Of a stretch of 64,000 bases of DNA, positions 45,801-54,267 are shown piece by piece (the stretch's first letter is position 1; each line of letters starts with the position of its first letter). The stretch covers positions 62,001 through 126,000 of the forward strand of contig NZ_ALOU01000005.1 in the NCBI RefSeq assembly GCF_000292345.1, written 5' to 3'. A program made the position numbers and the translations under genes. The notes beneath the pieces are model-generated. The model was not told the DNA's origin. It searched no databases and worked only from the letters and a program-made list of their open reading frames with translations. This stretch comes from Cupriavidus sp. BIS7. Its GTDB lineage: Bacteria; Pseudomonadota; Gammaproteobacteria; Burkholderiales; Burkholderiaceae.

Positions 45801-46096
45801 CATTGCACCATTTGCCCATCGGCCTGGACGAACCGGGCTGCATGCGGCCAGGTTTTGCGCAGATGAAACAGCAGTTGACGCAATGCATTGCGCGCCTGCG
45901 CCTGGCTTGAATCCGGCCAGAACAGGAAAGCGAGTTGCTGGCGCGATTGGGGGGCGTCCCGATGCAGAATCAGGTAAGCAAGCAGTGCCTGCAAGCGGGG
46001 GGAACTCGCATCAGGCATGGGCGCGTCAGCACCGTCGAGATGGAACTCGCCGAACAGGCGGACAGAGCGGCGCGCTTCAGTAGGGTTGCTGGTCAT
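42818..46096 (-). CDS. BTAD-ATPase-TPR transcriptional regulator (SARP/LAL-like)
   Basis: A 1092-residue signal-transduction ATPase. The N-terminus (about 10-100) is an OmpR-like DNA-binding winged helix ('SVRLFGEFHLDG...RLQALLAYLILHRDAPQSRQQLAFLFWPD'), followed by a bacterial transcriptional activator domain (about 100-255). The NTPase has Walker A 'GEAGIGKS' near 296 and Walker B 'LLLWLDDLQW' near 408, and helical TPR repeats fill about 730-1080. Such STAND regulators switch on a neighbouring operon after ligand or partner binding to the TPR part. The BBE-type flavoprotein gene begins 111 bp downstream in the same direction. No strong ribosome-binding site precedes the ATG. Confidence 0.88.
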   Translation of the reverse strand: MTSNPTEARRSVRLFGEFHLDGADAPMPDASSPRLQALLAYLILHRDAPQSRQQLAFLFWPDSSQAQARNALRQLLFHLRKTWPHAARFVQADGQMVQWLPDPAFDLDVAQFQAALAAAGRAAKSSDAANEEELLTHAAELYRGDLLASCFDEWIAPQRDQLRDQCIAALVRLSQLSEDRRDYAKALKHAQQLQRLDPFREPTYMALMRLHALNHDLASALRTYRSCVETFARELGAVPGEALRDAYARLAVQAAPSQRQRPRDPLLSMIGRHEEWRQLLEVWQRCLLGDKQFALISGEAGIGKSRLAEELFVHLSGQGFTAARSRAYAAEGQLAFAPVTGWLRSPALGEAISGLDKLWLTEVARLLPELLTQQPGLSPPSPLTEYWQRQRFFEALARAVLAKDGPLLLWLDDLQWCDAETLEWLRFLMRFDVNAKLLVVATARHEDITPSHNVSGLLDALRRDDQLTELLLGALDAAETAKIAAQIINRPLADAEATRLFEESEGNPLFTVEMMRARSDLAPADYTQRGTVSNLPPKVYTVISSRLAQLSPTARHIVGVAAIIGRAFTANVLAQASDLGEDAVADALDELWQRRIVRQPDSGGMVFDFSHDKIRDVAYAEVSPLQRRRLHQRVARALVQAPGDDPDAASAQIAAHFEQAGLATESAAYYRRAASVAQSVYAYDDAIALLQRGLAQADRIVDPQERDRQSLALQLDLAPPIRISRGWAAPELETPLRRAVELSRQVGDIGQQVRAQLNLAFLRVVRAEFAQARSLSEELIAGFGTQEMGTYVAMAWTNVMGTLIQQGDWEAVEPAYQRAAGAYDETQHAEHVSLMGGNFGVLAAAWSAHALWLTGLADQALQRGREALEVANRLAHPFSQALALAYLATQHALRREHGLTLHYAQQAHEIADQYHVGYYLAWANVLLAWAKAKQVPGAGAAAEVQAAIEGFRETGARVRLPLYLGLLAECLGDVGETEAAFAALDQALDHAEHTGEHWVDAELYRLRGELLLHGSANLAEAESSLIKAIETATAQRAHPFELRAAMSLAKLRDPQGGISARTVIESALGRFTEGFEQPDIVQARALLARRHD

Positions 46097-46392
46097 AGCT
46101 GATCTAGCCTGCCTTCACTACGGCGATGAAGCTGACCATGCCTTCAAGCTTGACCATTGCTCGGATACGGATGGGGAATCGGCGCCGATCTTTAGTCTAG
46201 TGCCAGCATCGCCCGCGACCGATACATCCATCGGGCGGTGGAACGACCTGGCCAGCGGCTGCGCACCCCCTTTTCACTGCAACGTGCGAACGTTGCTTCA
46301 CATGGCAAGGGACGTGTGCGGGATGAGGCGCGCCGCCCGCGCAGCCTCGCGATGATGGCATCGAGACTGGATGGGGCGCGCGCACGCGCCCC

Positions 46393-48297
46393 TCAGAACC
46401 AGACGATTTCGTGCCGCGTTGTCAGCGGGTCAAGCCTGGAATCGATCTGCCTGGCTACAGACTCGCGTGCGCCGATGTCGACGCCGCCGACGCGCACGGT
46501 AACCAGGCTGCCATGTTCGGCGTGCGGGCCGACGTCGACGACAATCTCGGCCGGGGGCGGCGCAAGCTCGGCAAGCATGCGGGTCACCGCGCGCTTCGTT
46601 GCCTCGAACCGCAGCGCTGGTTTGAACACTTTTCCCACAGCGGTGAGCGGAATCGCGTCGATGAAATAGACGTGCACGGGCACAGCGGCACGTTCAGGCG
46701 TGCGTTCTCTCAAAAAGGCGATCAGCTCGGCAGCGTCGACCGCAGTGCCGGGTCGCAGCTGCACGAAAGCCACCGGCAGTTCGCCCGCGTAGGCGTCTGG
46801 CTCGCCCACCACGGCTGCCAGCGCCACGCCCGGATGCTGAAAGAACACCTCCTCGATCGCCGTCGGGTCGATGTTGTGGCTGCCGCGGATGATCAGGTCC
46901 TTGGCGCGCCCGGTGAGCCACAGCGAGCCGTCATCGTCGATTCGACCGAGGTCGCCGGAATTGACCCAGCCCGGTTCGACGAAGGCATCCCGGTTATGCG
47001 CCTCGTTCAGGTAGCCGGAGAACACCCCGGGCCCGGACATTGCCACAATGCCGATCTCGTTGGGAGCGCAGTCGCCGACTGCGAGGCCATCGCGGTCGAA
47101 CTTGACGACACGCACCCGGCTGTATGGCAGGGCATGGCCCGCCGAACCCAACCGAAGTGGCCGGTGCGGGTAGGCTCCGGTCAGCGCGCTGGCGGTCTCG
47201 GTCATGCCGTAGACCTCGATCATGGGCAGGCCGAGCAGCTGCGCGTAGGCCTGGCTCACCGCTACCGGGACGGCCGAACCGCCGCCGGCGGCGTAGCGCA
47301 GGCTGCTGATGTCGGCACCGTTGACGGGCACCTGGATCGCCGCTGCCAGAACCGTGGGCACTGCGGCCAACGTGGTGGGCTTGTAGCGCTCTACCAGGCG
47401 CCAGACGTTAGGGATGGCCTCAGGCTCGCGCCAGCCGGCCGGCCCCAGCACCACCAGCGCGCTACCGCCCGCCAGCGTGGCCAACGCTTGCGTCAACGCG
47501 CCGCCAACATGGAACAACGGCAGTCCGTACAACAAGGGGCTGCCCCCGTGCGGCAGCATCAGCCCCAATGCCCAGGCCTGGTACACCTGATTGCCGTGCG
47601 TATGGCGCACCAGCTTGGGTGTGCCGGTGGTGCCGCCGGTGTGGAAGTATCCCGCGGTGTCGTCGTGCCGGATGCAACGACCACTGGTCAGGCGGTCAGC
47701 GGGGCAACCCGCGAGCATCGCATCGAAGTCGTGCATTCCCGGTGCGTCAACACCAGCGCCGTGAACAACCAGGATCGCTGTCAGTTCAGGCAGCCGGTCC
47801 TTGATCTGCAGCACCTTGGCGTAGATGTCCGACCCGGGAACCGGCCCGAGCGTGACGAGCACCCTGGTTCGCGCTGCGCGCAGAATCTCGGCCAGCTGCT
47901 CGGCCGATAACATCGGATTCACCGGATTGGCGATGCCCGCAGCCTGAGCACCGAATAACGCGCAGAACGCCTGTGGAAGCAGCGGCATCAGCACGCTCAC
48001 GACATCCTCGGGCCCGACACCAAGCTGGTGGAACAGGTTGGCCGCCTGCGTGACGCGGGCGAAGAACTGGCTGTGCGAGATGGTGAGGGGCGTCTCCTCG
48101 GGGTCGGCCTTCGACAGGAAGTGAATGGCCGCTGCGTCCGGGTTCGCGGTCGCGCCCAGCCGCAGCGCCTCGTAGGTGCTCTGCGCCCGGATACGTTGGG
48201 CGTACGGCGTGGCCTCAAAAGCCGCCAGCTCGGCCCCGGATTGCAACGTGGGCAGCTCTGAACCGATTACTGCATCAAGCAAGTGGGCTCGCGTCAT
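46393..48297 (-). CDS. Acyl-CoA synthetase (AMP-dependent) with C-terminal extension
   Basis: A 634-residue adenylate-forming enzyme. The P-loop 'YFHTGGTTGTPKLVRHTHGN', 'GMTETAS', 'NSGDLGRIDDDGSLWLTGRAKDLIIRGSHNI' and the catalytic lysine in 'PLTAVGKVFKP' are all intact. About 65 residues follow that lysine segment ('APPPAEIVVDVGPHAEHGSLVTV' and onwards), longer than in most members. The start at 48297 follows GGAAGGACCC; an in-frame codon at 48369 would add 24 residues. It activates a carboxylic acid to its CoA thioester, but chain length cannot be judged. It stands alone, 116 bp downstream of a TPR-protein gene on the same strand. Confidence 0.87.
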   Translation of the reverse strand: MTRAHLLDAVIGSELPTLQSGAELAAFEATPYAQRIRAQSTYEALRLGATANPDAAAIHFLSKADPEETPLTISHSQFFARVTQAANLFHQLGVGPEDVVSVLMPLLPQAFCALFGAQAAGIANPVNPMLSAEQLAEILRAARTRVLVTLGPVPGSDIYAKVLQIKDRLPELTAILVVHGAGVDAPGMHDFDAMLAGCPADRLTSGRCIRHDDTAGYFHTGGTTGTPKLVRHTHGNQVYQAWALGLMLPHGGSPLLYGLPLFHVGGALTQALATLAGGSALVVLGPAGWREPEAIPNVWRLVERYKPTTLAAVPTVLAAAIQVPVNGADISSLRYAAGGGSAVPVAVSQAYAQLLGLPMIEVYGMTETASALTGAYPHRPLRLGSAGHALPYSRVRVVKFDRDGLAVGDCAPNEIGIVAMSGPGVFSGYLNEAHNRDAFVEPGWVNSGDLGRIDDDGSLWLTGRAKDLIIRGSHNIDPTAIEEVFFQHPGVALAAVVGEPDAYAGELPVAFVQLRPGTAVDAAELIAFLRERTPERAAVPVHVYFIDAIPLTAVGKVFKPALRFEATKRAVTRMLAELAPPPAEIVVDVGPHAEHGSLVTVRVGGVDIGARESVARQIDSRLDPLTTRHEIVWF

Positions 48298-48485
48298 CGG
48301 AGAGGGTCCTTCCCGGGTCGATCGCAAAAGCAGCGGCCAGCGTTGAATGGCAAATGGGCTCCCAACCATCCCACTTAGTGGGATTCTGGAAATCTAGGTG
48401 ATCCGGAAGGAATAGCAAGTGTGCCGTTTGCGCAATGAATAGGCGCGACCATTTTCACAGGCCGCGGGCGATTGACTGCTTCGAC

Positions 48486-49691
48486 CTAGGCCGCGAGCTC
48501 AACGGCTCTCGTTTCAAGCAGATCGATTAGTACCCGTTCAACACGACTTCCACCGACGCCAACGCGTTGGTCTGCAGGTATCAGCTTCAATGTATTGGCT
48601 GCCTCCGTGTACTGCCCTCTCGCATACTGACTGACAGCATCAACCAGCCTGAGCGAGAGCCGCGTCTGATCGCTGGGTTCCCTGGCCGTGATAGCCGCCC
48701 TGCTTTGTTCAAGCGCAGCAATATCGCCCGCCGATGCCTGAATTCCAGCAAGATGCAGTGCCACAAACGGATGCGACAGCATGGAATTGAAGCGCTCGTA
48801 CAGGGCCGAAACCGCGGATGAAACCGGACGCGTAGCCCCTGTACGCAGGTATTCACGCAACAGAAAGCCGCCGCAATCGGCCAGAGTCAGCACCGGACCA
48901 CAGCGAGTGGTCTCTGGTGCGCAGTAACGCTCGTAGCGCTGCCATGCCTGCTCGGTCAGCCCCAACTGCCACTCTGCCAGTGCCAGGTGCCACTGCACAT
49001 GGCCATACATAACGCCGCCTTCCGCTGACAGGCGGTGCTCATTCAGCCAGTTGCCGAGCAATTCCATTGACTCTCCAGGTTCACCCTGGTCGTGCAGCAC
49101 ATGCGCATAGCTATGGATAACGTAGAGAGCCTGTGGGCGCTGCTGCAGTGCTCGCTCGACAAGTGCACGCCCACGGTTCTGATCACCGGCCTCACTGGCT
49201 GCGAACCCCAGACGTGCGAGGCAGGCCCAATCATCCCGCAAACCGGGATCGACCGATTCCATGATATTCAGGACGCGCTCAAGCTTGCGCGCACCGCCGT
49301 AGAAGATCAGGTAACCACAAAGCTGCGAGATAACCAGCAGGTCGCCGGGATTGGCAGCGATGTAGGCCTCAGTCGCTGCAAGGTTGGCGTAGGGGTCTTC
49401 AAGCAGGCCAAACAGCGCGGAGACATGCGCACGCTCCCAGGGCTGTGCAGTGCGTGCTGCCAGTAGCGCACGCTCCTTGAAGAAATCTGCGTCCGCCGCC
49501 CCGGAGTCTTTGGCAAGCATATGGCGCGCAGCAAGGGCCAGAGCGAAGTTGCTGTCCAGCGCCAAAGCCTGATCGAGGGCAACCGCTGCGCCCGTCTCAG
49601 AACCGAGGATTCGGTCAACAGCAAGTTGATACCGTTCTGCCGCTTCGGGATGGTCAATAGAAAGACGTCGACCGGTGCGCGCATCAATCAT
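48486..49691 (-). CDS. TPR-repeat protein resembling the TTC38 family
   Basis: A 401-residue soluble all-helical protein made of degenerate tetratricopeptide repeats. Segments such as 'ALALDSNFALALAARHMLA', 'ALQQRPQALYVIHSYAHVLHDQGEPGESMELLGNWL' and 'YGHVQWHLALAEWQLGLTEQAWQRYE' recall TTC38-like proteins, whose biochemical role is unknown. GGGAGCCAAT precedes the ATG at 49691. It is followed by the acyl-CoA synthetase gene in the same direction. No signal peptide or membrane segment is visible. Confidence 0.75.
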   Translation of the reverse strand: MIDARTGRRLSIDHPEAAERYQLAVDRILGSETGAAVALDQALALDSNFALALAARHMLAKDSGAADADFFKERALLAARTAQPWERAHVSALFGLLEDPYANLAATEAYIAANPGDLLVISQLCGYLIFYGGARKLERVLNIMESVDPGLRDDWACLARLGFAASEAGDQNRGRALVERALQQRPQALYVIHSYAHVLHDQGEPGESMELLGNWLNEHRLSAEGGVMYGHVQWHLALAEWQLGLTEQAWQRYERYCAPETTRCGPVLTLADCGGFLLREYLRTGATRPVSSAVSALYERFNSMLSHPFVALHLAGIQASAGDIAALEQSRAAITAREPSDQTRLSLRLVDAVSQYARGQYTEAANTLKLIPADQRVGVGGSRVERVLIDLLETRAVELAA

Positions 49692-49929
49692 ATTGGCTCC
49701 CTGAGTTGCAAATTGCCGATGCGAAGCGCTCCGATGCGGTTTCAGTGTAGTTCAGCCGCTGGCCGTCACCGCAGCGCCGCGCTTGTCCCCGCCGCGATCA
49801 CAGCGGGACTGACGCAGGAGTCGGCGGAAGCGATCAAGGGTTGGCACAAAGGGGGGCACAGGGCTACCTGTATCGCCGGGATGGCGATCACCAAGGTCAT
49901 CTGGCGTCACCTTTCCCGAACTGCACGTC

Positions 49930-50186
49930 TGCACCGCAAGGCCAAAGGGGGGCCGAGGTCGGTCAACTGTCGCGTTTCGGCAACGCGCAGGCCAACGTCT
50001 TCCACGCCCGCGGCGCGCGCCGATTCGGTCAGCAAATTGCGCAAGGCGTCGGCGGAAATCACCGAGGCCAAGCAAGGCCGACAGGCTGATTCCGGCGCGG
50101 CTCAACGGTTTGCGGGGATCGAGCCCGGCTTGCCGCGCCACATGGACGTCGTTCGTAAGCGCTGCGGCTCGGAGGCGGTGCGCCAT
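49930..50186 (-). pseudogene. Remnant of an AraC-family regulator (N-terminal part, frameshifted)
   Basis: The minus strand from 50186 reads 'MAHRLRAAALTNDVHVARQAGLDP...LSRAGISLSAL', the N-terminus of AraC regulators with an Arabinose_bd-type domain. Near 50070 the frame shifts, and another frame continues 'ISADALRNLLTESARAAGVEDVGLRVAETRQLTDLGPP', exactly the next part of that domain. Homology ends near 49940, and the C-terminal HTH is missing. The gap from 49692 to 50361 otherwise shows nothing coding that I can support. Confidence 0.75.
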
Positions 50187-50361
50187 CGCGTTTTCCCTGA
50201 GTGTCCCAGGATGGCTATCAAGTGTCCCAATTTGTACATCGCACCGGCACGCCTGAACTCACACTCGCTTCGTAGATTGAGATGGTTCCCCAGGTTCGCA
50301 GCTGACGGCAAACGGGGCGCCGCGGGTTGAAAACTATAGCGATGAAAGTGGAGGAGTTTTG

Positions 50362-51522
50362 GTGAAAAAAACGTTATTTGCCTTGGCCGCCGTTTGTGCG
50401 TGTGGGGCAGCAAATGCGCAGTCCAGCGTAACCCTGTACGGCGTGGCCGATGTCAACATCGAGTACGTCAATAAGGTCGGCGCCGCCGTGCCTTCGGCCG
50501 CCAACGGCTTCAATCCCGGTGCCGGCCATAGCGTCGTCCGCGAGGACTCCGGTGGCTACTCCGGCTCGCGTTGGGGTCTTCGCGGCACGGAAGATCTGGG
50601 CGGCGGGCTGAAGTCCATCTTCGTGCTGGAAAGCGGCTTCGCTCTCGATACCGGTGCGATGCAGCAAGGTGGCCGTCTCTTTGGTCGCCAGGCCTTTGTT
50701 GGCCTTGACTCGCAATATGGCCAGGTCACATTCGGTCGGCAATACCACTCGTTGTTTGCCACGCTGGCCAACTTTATCCCGGCGCGATATGCCACCCAGT
50801 ATGAGCCGGTCGGCGTGATCGCCGGTGCCAACTTCCGCGAGGACAACACGGTGAAGTACACCGGCGTGTTCGGCGGCCTCACGGCAATGGCCAACATGTC
50901 GTTCGGCGTGGGTACGACGCTGCCGCAGGTCACCCCCGGCATGCCGGTTTCGGGTAGCACCGGTGAAGTGCCCGGGGCGTTCCGCCGCGACTCCGCCTAT
51001 GGCGCAGGCTTGAGCTACCTGACCGGGCCTTTCGGCGTAGGCGTTGGCTACGACCAGTGGAATCCGACGATCGGCACGGGCAGCGGCACCTTCAAGAAGG
51101 CAGCCGTCATGGGCAGCTTCGCCATCAATGGCACGGCCAAGGTCATGGGCGGCTACCGCTGGGGCCAGAACAAGGATCAGAACGGCAACCTGATCCTGCG
51201 TGACGACTTCTACTGGGTGGGCGGCCAGTACCGGCTGTCTTCCGCACTGGACTTCACGCTCGAGTATGACTACCAGAACGTGAAGAACGTCGGCGGCAAT
51301 GTCCACGCCGCCAACCCGTGGCAGCTTGCCCTGATTGCCGATTACTCGTTCTCGAAGCGTACCGATGTCTACCTGACGATGGCGTACGCAAAGAATGCCG
51401 GCCTGGCCATGGAATCGGCAGCAAGCAACTATGCCACCAGCCTTACGGTCAACAACTACGCGCTCGCCAATGGCCAGAGCTCGATGTTCGGCGCCGCCAT
51501 CGGTATCCGACACATCTTCTGA
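50362..51522 (+). CDS. Gram-negative trimeric porin, Burkholderiaceae type (2)
   Basis: A 386-residue outer-membrane porin. The signal peptide 'KKTLFALAAVCACGAANAQ' is cleaved before 'SSVTLYGVADVNIEYVN'. 'SRWGLRGTEDLGGGLKSIFVLESGF', 'GGRLFGRQAFVGL' and the terminal 'GIRHIF' define the family. GTG at 50362 is the likely start, with GGAGG seven bases upstream; a TTG just before it is less likely. It is a distant paralogue of the porin at 37.7 kb. It is monocistronic and ends at a strong terminator, so its link with the lactonase/GntR genes downstream is only positional. Confidence 0.93.
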   Translation: MKKTLFALAAVCACGAANAQSSVTLYGVADVNIEYVNKVGAAVPSAANGFNPGAGHSVVREDSGGYSGSRWGLRGTEDLGGGLKSIFVLESGFALDTGAMQQGGRLFGRQAFVGLDSQYGQVTFGRQYHSLFATLANFIPARYATQYEPVGVIAGANFREDNTVKYTGVFGGLTAMANMSFGVGTTLPQVTPGMPVSGSTGEVPGAFRRDSAYGAGLSYLTGPFGVGVGYDQWNPTIGTGSGTFKKAAVMGSFAINGTAKVMGGYRWGQNKDQNGNLILRDDFYWVGGQYRLSSALDFTLEYDYQNVKNVGGNVHAANPWQLALIADYSFSKRTDVYLTMAYAKNAGLAMESAASNYATSLTVNNYALANGQSSMFGAAIGIRHIF

Positions 51523-51678
51523 TGCTGGTGCGGGTAGCGAACCGCAGATGTTGAGCGCGCTACCCGATGAGCCCTGCCGCTTCTTGCGGCGGCTCTGAAG
51601 ATCAATCTGTACAGGCTCCACAGGGAATGCCGTTTCCTTCCCGTCCGGGCGGCACTTTCCTCGGCATTTCCTACTTCA

Positions 51679-51719
51679 AAGGTTCGACAGGCAATCCCTG
51701 CTGTCGAACCTTTTCTTTT
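51679..51719 (+). terminator. Intrinsic terminator after porin 2
   Basis: AAGGTTCGACAG (51679-51690) and CTGTCGAACCTT (51701-51712) form a perfect 12-bp stem with a 10-nt loop, followed by TTCTTTT. Confidence 0.9.
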
Positions 51720-51736
51720 CTAACGTGGGGTGGGCG

Positions 51737-52903
51737 TTACTGTGTGCGGGCGAAGACCAAACACACAGGGCTGCCGGTCTGGAGTACAAGTCCAGACGGT
51801 GTCAGTTGTCCGTTCGCGTCGTCGATGCGGAATCCGACCACGCTGTCACTGTTCTCGTTGGCCGCATAGACCATCCTCCCCACTGGGTCCAACGTAAAGA
51901 ACCGTGGACCTTTGCCCTGGGTGTATGTCCACGCGACCGGTTTGAGAAGGCCGTTATCGGGGTCCACGTGCATCGTGACAATGCTGTCGTGCCCGCGATT
52001 GGAACCGAACAGGAACTTGCCGGACCGAGCAATTTCAATCTCCGCGCCGGTGTTGTCTCCTGTGAAATTTTCCGGAATCGTGGAGACGATCTGGACGGGA
52101 GTCAGTGCCCCGGTTTCAGCGTCGTAACGATAGGTCGTGATGGTCGAGTCAAGCTCGTTCATCACGTAGGCCAGAGGTTTGGCAGGATGAAATGTGACAT
52201 GACGCGGCCCCGCGCCTTCTCGCGCCTGGACGAAGGGCGGATTCGCCGGCGTGATTTTGCCGCTGACGGAATCGAGACGGAACGCGAAGACGCGGTCAAG
52301 CCCCTTGTCCGGAACGATGAAGAACCGTCCACTGCGGTCAAACGGCACATCGTGCGGGTGAGAACTGGCTTGTTGCGTACGATGAGGCCCCGGTTTGCCG
52401 GGAAGCTCGACCAGGTCGCTGACTCGCCCAAGGCTACCGTCTGCCTGGATCGGCAAGCTGACGACAGAGCCGGTCGCATAGTTGCCGACAATGACGAATC
52501 GATCGGTAGGATCGACAACGAGATGCGCTGGATTTTTACCTTCAGTGCTCTGTTGGTTCAGGAACGTGAGCTTGCCGGTTGCGCGGTCCAGCGAATAGGC
52601 GGTGATTTGGCTCAGGTCACCATGGACGGCATAGAGATACTTCTGGCTACGGTCCAGCGTAAGGAACGACGGATTGTCCGTTCCTTCGACCAGTTGCACG
52701 TGTTTCCACTCTCCTGTCTTCCCATCTACACGGTAGACATTGATGCCTTTGCCGCGCGCATTGCGCTCCCTGGTCGTGCGGCAGCCCACGTAGGCGTACA
52801 TAGCGGTCGGTTCGATTCCCATAGCGTTGACGGTTGGTAGTTGGTAGAGCGCTGTCGTCAGCGCGGCCAGATTCTGAATAGCCTGGCGTCTTCCTGGGTT
52901 CAT
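51737..52903 (-). CDS. Beta-propeller lactonase (6-phosphogluconolactonase/carboxymuconate cyclase-like)
   Basis: A 388-residue seven-bladed propeller of the lactonase (Pgl/CMLE) family. Repeated blades carry 'YVGCRTT', 'PSFLTLDRSQKYLYAVHG', 'PHDVPFDRSGRFFIVPDKGLDRV', 'GPRHVTFHPAKPLAYVMNELDSTI' and 'GSNRGHDSIV'. The N-terminal stretch 'RRQAIQNLAALTTALYQLPTVNA' looks like a weak signal or Tat-like leader. Start 52903 (MNPGRRQ) was chosen because ACAGGGGAATG gives an initiation region; a longer reading adds 98 unrelated residues. It is divergent from the GntR operon and may hydrolyse a sugar-acid or muconate-type lactone for that pathway. Confidence 0.87.
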   Translation of the reverse strand: MNPGRRQAIQNLAALTTALYQLPTVNAMGIEPTAMYAYVGCRTTRERNARGKGINVYRVDGKTGEWKHVQLVEGTDNPSFLTLDRSQKYLYAVHGDLSQITAYSLDRATGKLTFLNQQSTEGKNPAHLVVDPTDRFVIVGNYATGSVVSLPIQADGSLGRVSDLVELPGKPGPHRTQQASSHPHDVPFDRSGRFFIVPDKGLDRVFAFRLDSVSGKITPANPPFVQAREGAGPRHVTFHPAKPLAYVMNELDSTITTYRYDAETGALTPVQIVSTIPENFTGDNTGAEIEIARSGKFLFGSNRGHDSIVTMHVDPDNGLLKPVAWTYTQGKGPRFFTLDPVGRMVYAANENSDSVVGFRIDDANGQLTPSGLVLQTGSPVCLVFARTQ

Positions 52904-53046
52904 TCCCCTGTCTCCTGGTTTCCGTTGAAGAGATGGCGCCTTGGTGCGTGCACGGCGCACCGGCATGCACCAATGGCGAGCCATCGAACTGACGACATGT
53001 CCATTGGCTGCAAACGATCTTTCTTGCGTTGCGCCGTAATGCATTC

Positions 53047-53056
53047 TATGATCATA
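53047..53056. promoter_or_regulatory. TATGATCATA palindrome between lactonase and GntR
   Basis: A perfect 10-bp palindrome in the 235-bp divergent gap, about 145 bp from the lactonase start and 80 bp from the GntR start. It is AT-rich and centrally placed as expected for a GntR-family operator. Inference only. Confidence 0.35.
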
Positions 53057-53138
53057 AAAAGCGATACGCAAAGAGGCATGGCATCGGCGTAAACCCGAGG
53101 ATGCAAGGCGTAGACATCGGCATATCAAGGAGACTGCT

Positions 53139-54158
53139 GTGGGAATGGCACAATCGACATCAGGAGGGGCGAGTTCTCGCGCGGCTGCGTGCGGCACGCT
53201 CGACTCCGTGCCTCATGTCGAACATCTGCATCCGTCCCATTCCATGCCATTGACGCCGCTTCAGACCCGAGTCACCAGGGAAATCCTTGCTTTGGCCAGA
53301 CGAGACGATCTGGCGGAAGGTGAACGCCTCGCCGAATCCATCCTGGCCGAGCGAATCGGGACGTCCCGCACTCCGGTGAATGTGGCGTTACGTCACCTGG
53401 TGGAGCTTGGCGCGGTGTTCTACGACCACAACCGAGGCTTCTTCATGGCGAAGCCGGCACGCGAACTCAATGATCTCGCGGCACAGTTTTTCGAAGAGCC
53501 GGACGAGCCCTTGTACCTGCGAATTGCCGAAGACCGCCTTGCACGTCGGCTGCCAGACGTGGTGTCGGAGGCAGACTTGATGCGCCAGTACGGCGTGGCG
53601 CGCAGTGTCCTGCGCAAGGTTTTGTCGGTGATGCAGGAGGAAGGCTGGCTGGAGCGGCAAGTGGGCCAGGGCTGGCAATTCCTGCCCATGATCGACTCGG
53701 TCGAAGCTTACGAGGAAAGTTACCTGTTCCGCGCCGCCATTGAGCCGACAGGCATTCTGTCTCCGTCGTTTCGCTGCGATCCTGTGGAATTGGCCGAACT
53801 GCGCCGGCGACAACAAGGCATCGTGGACGGTGGTTACCTGACGATGACTTCCATCGAATTGTTCGAGGCAAACAGCGAGTTGCACGAGACCATCGCAAAG
53901 TGGTCAGGCAACCGCTTCATCCTCCAGTCGGTAAGGCGGATGGACCGGCTTCGTCGGCTCGTCGAGTATCGACAAGCCCGGGCGCGCAAACCGCGGCAGA
54001 TCCAGTCCATGGAGCACCTGGCCATTCTGGACGCCATCGGCCATCAAGACCTGCTGAAAGCGGCAACACTGCTGCGCGAGCATATCGAAGGTGCCCGCCG
54101 GTCCAAGGTGCACGCCGGCAACGTATTCACGGCTGAGGCGGCGGCGACAGCCACCTGA
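53139..54158 (+). CDS. GntR-family regulator with two winged-helix domains and FCD-like tail
   Basis: A 339-residue regulator. A first wHTH ('GERLAESILAERIGTSRTPVNVALRHLVELGAVFYDHNRGFFM', residues about 60-105) is followed by a second ('EADLMRQYGVARSVLRKVLSVMQEEGWLERQVGQGW', about 145-182). An all-helical FCD-like ligand domain (about 195-320) comes last. Two DNA-reading modules in one chain are unusual for this family. GTG 53139, with AAGGAG six bases upstream, is the likely start; ATG 53145 is an alternative. It probably controls the MFS-to-ALDH operon that follows its terminator, and the divergent lactonase. Confidence 0.87.
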   Translation: MGMAQSTSGGASSRAAACGTLDSVPHVEHLHPSHSMPLTPLQTRVTREILALARRDDLAEGERLAESILAERIGTSRTPVNVALRHLVELGAVFYDHNRGFFMAKPARELNDLAAQFFEEPDEPLYLRIAEDRLARRLPDVVSEADLMRQYGVARSVLRKVLSVMQEEGWLERQVGQGWQFLPMIDSVEAYEESYLFRAAIEPTGILSPSFRCDPVELAELRRRQQGIVDGGYLTMTSIELFEANSELHETIAKWSGNRFILQSVRRMDRLRRLVEYRQARARKPRQIQSMEHLAILDAIGHQDLLKAATLLREHIEGARRSKVHAGNVFTAEAAATAT

Positions 54159-54179
54159 TGCTGATGATGTTGTAGCCAC

Positions 54180-54202
54180 GGCGACTCCGTCGCCTTTTTT
54201 TT
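54180..54202 (+). terminator. Intrinsic terminator after GntR
   Basis: GGCGAC-TCC-GTCGCC (54180-54194) is a perfect 6-bp stem followed by eight T residues. An imperfect ACTAC...GTAGT repeat just downstream (about 54207-54224) may be part of the next promoter. Confidence 0.8.
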
Positions 54203-54267
54203 GACCACTACTGCTTTTTGTAGTCACAAAATACTTTACGGGCAGTTGAAGTGCCCGACAGGAGACC

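Noticed and set aside
46097..46392. Gap between the STAND regulator and the acyl-CoA synthetase
   Set aside because: No gene, clear terminator hairpin or operator could be seen; it may simply hold the promoter of the regulator.
49521..50330. Plus-strand open frame of about 270 codons in the gap before porin 2
   Set aside because: No family motif is seen, and the antisense strand in this region encodes the remains of an AraC regulator and the start of the TPR gene.
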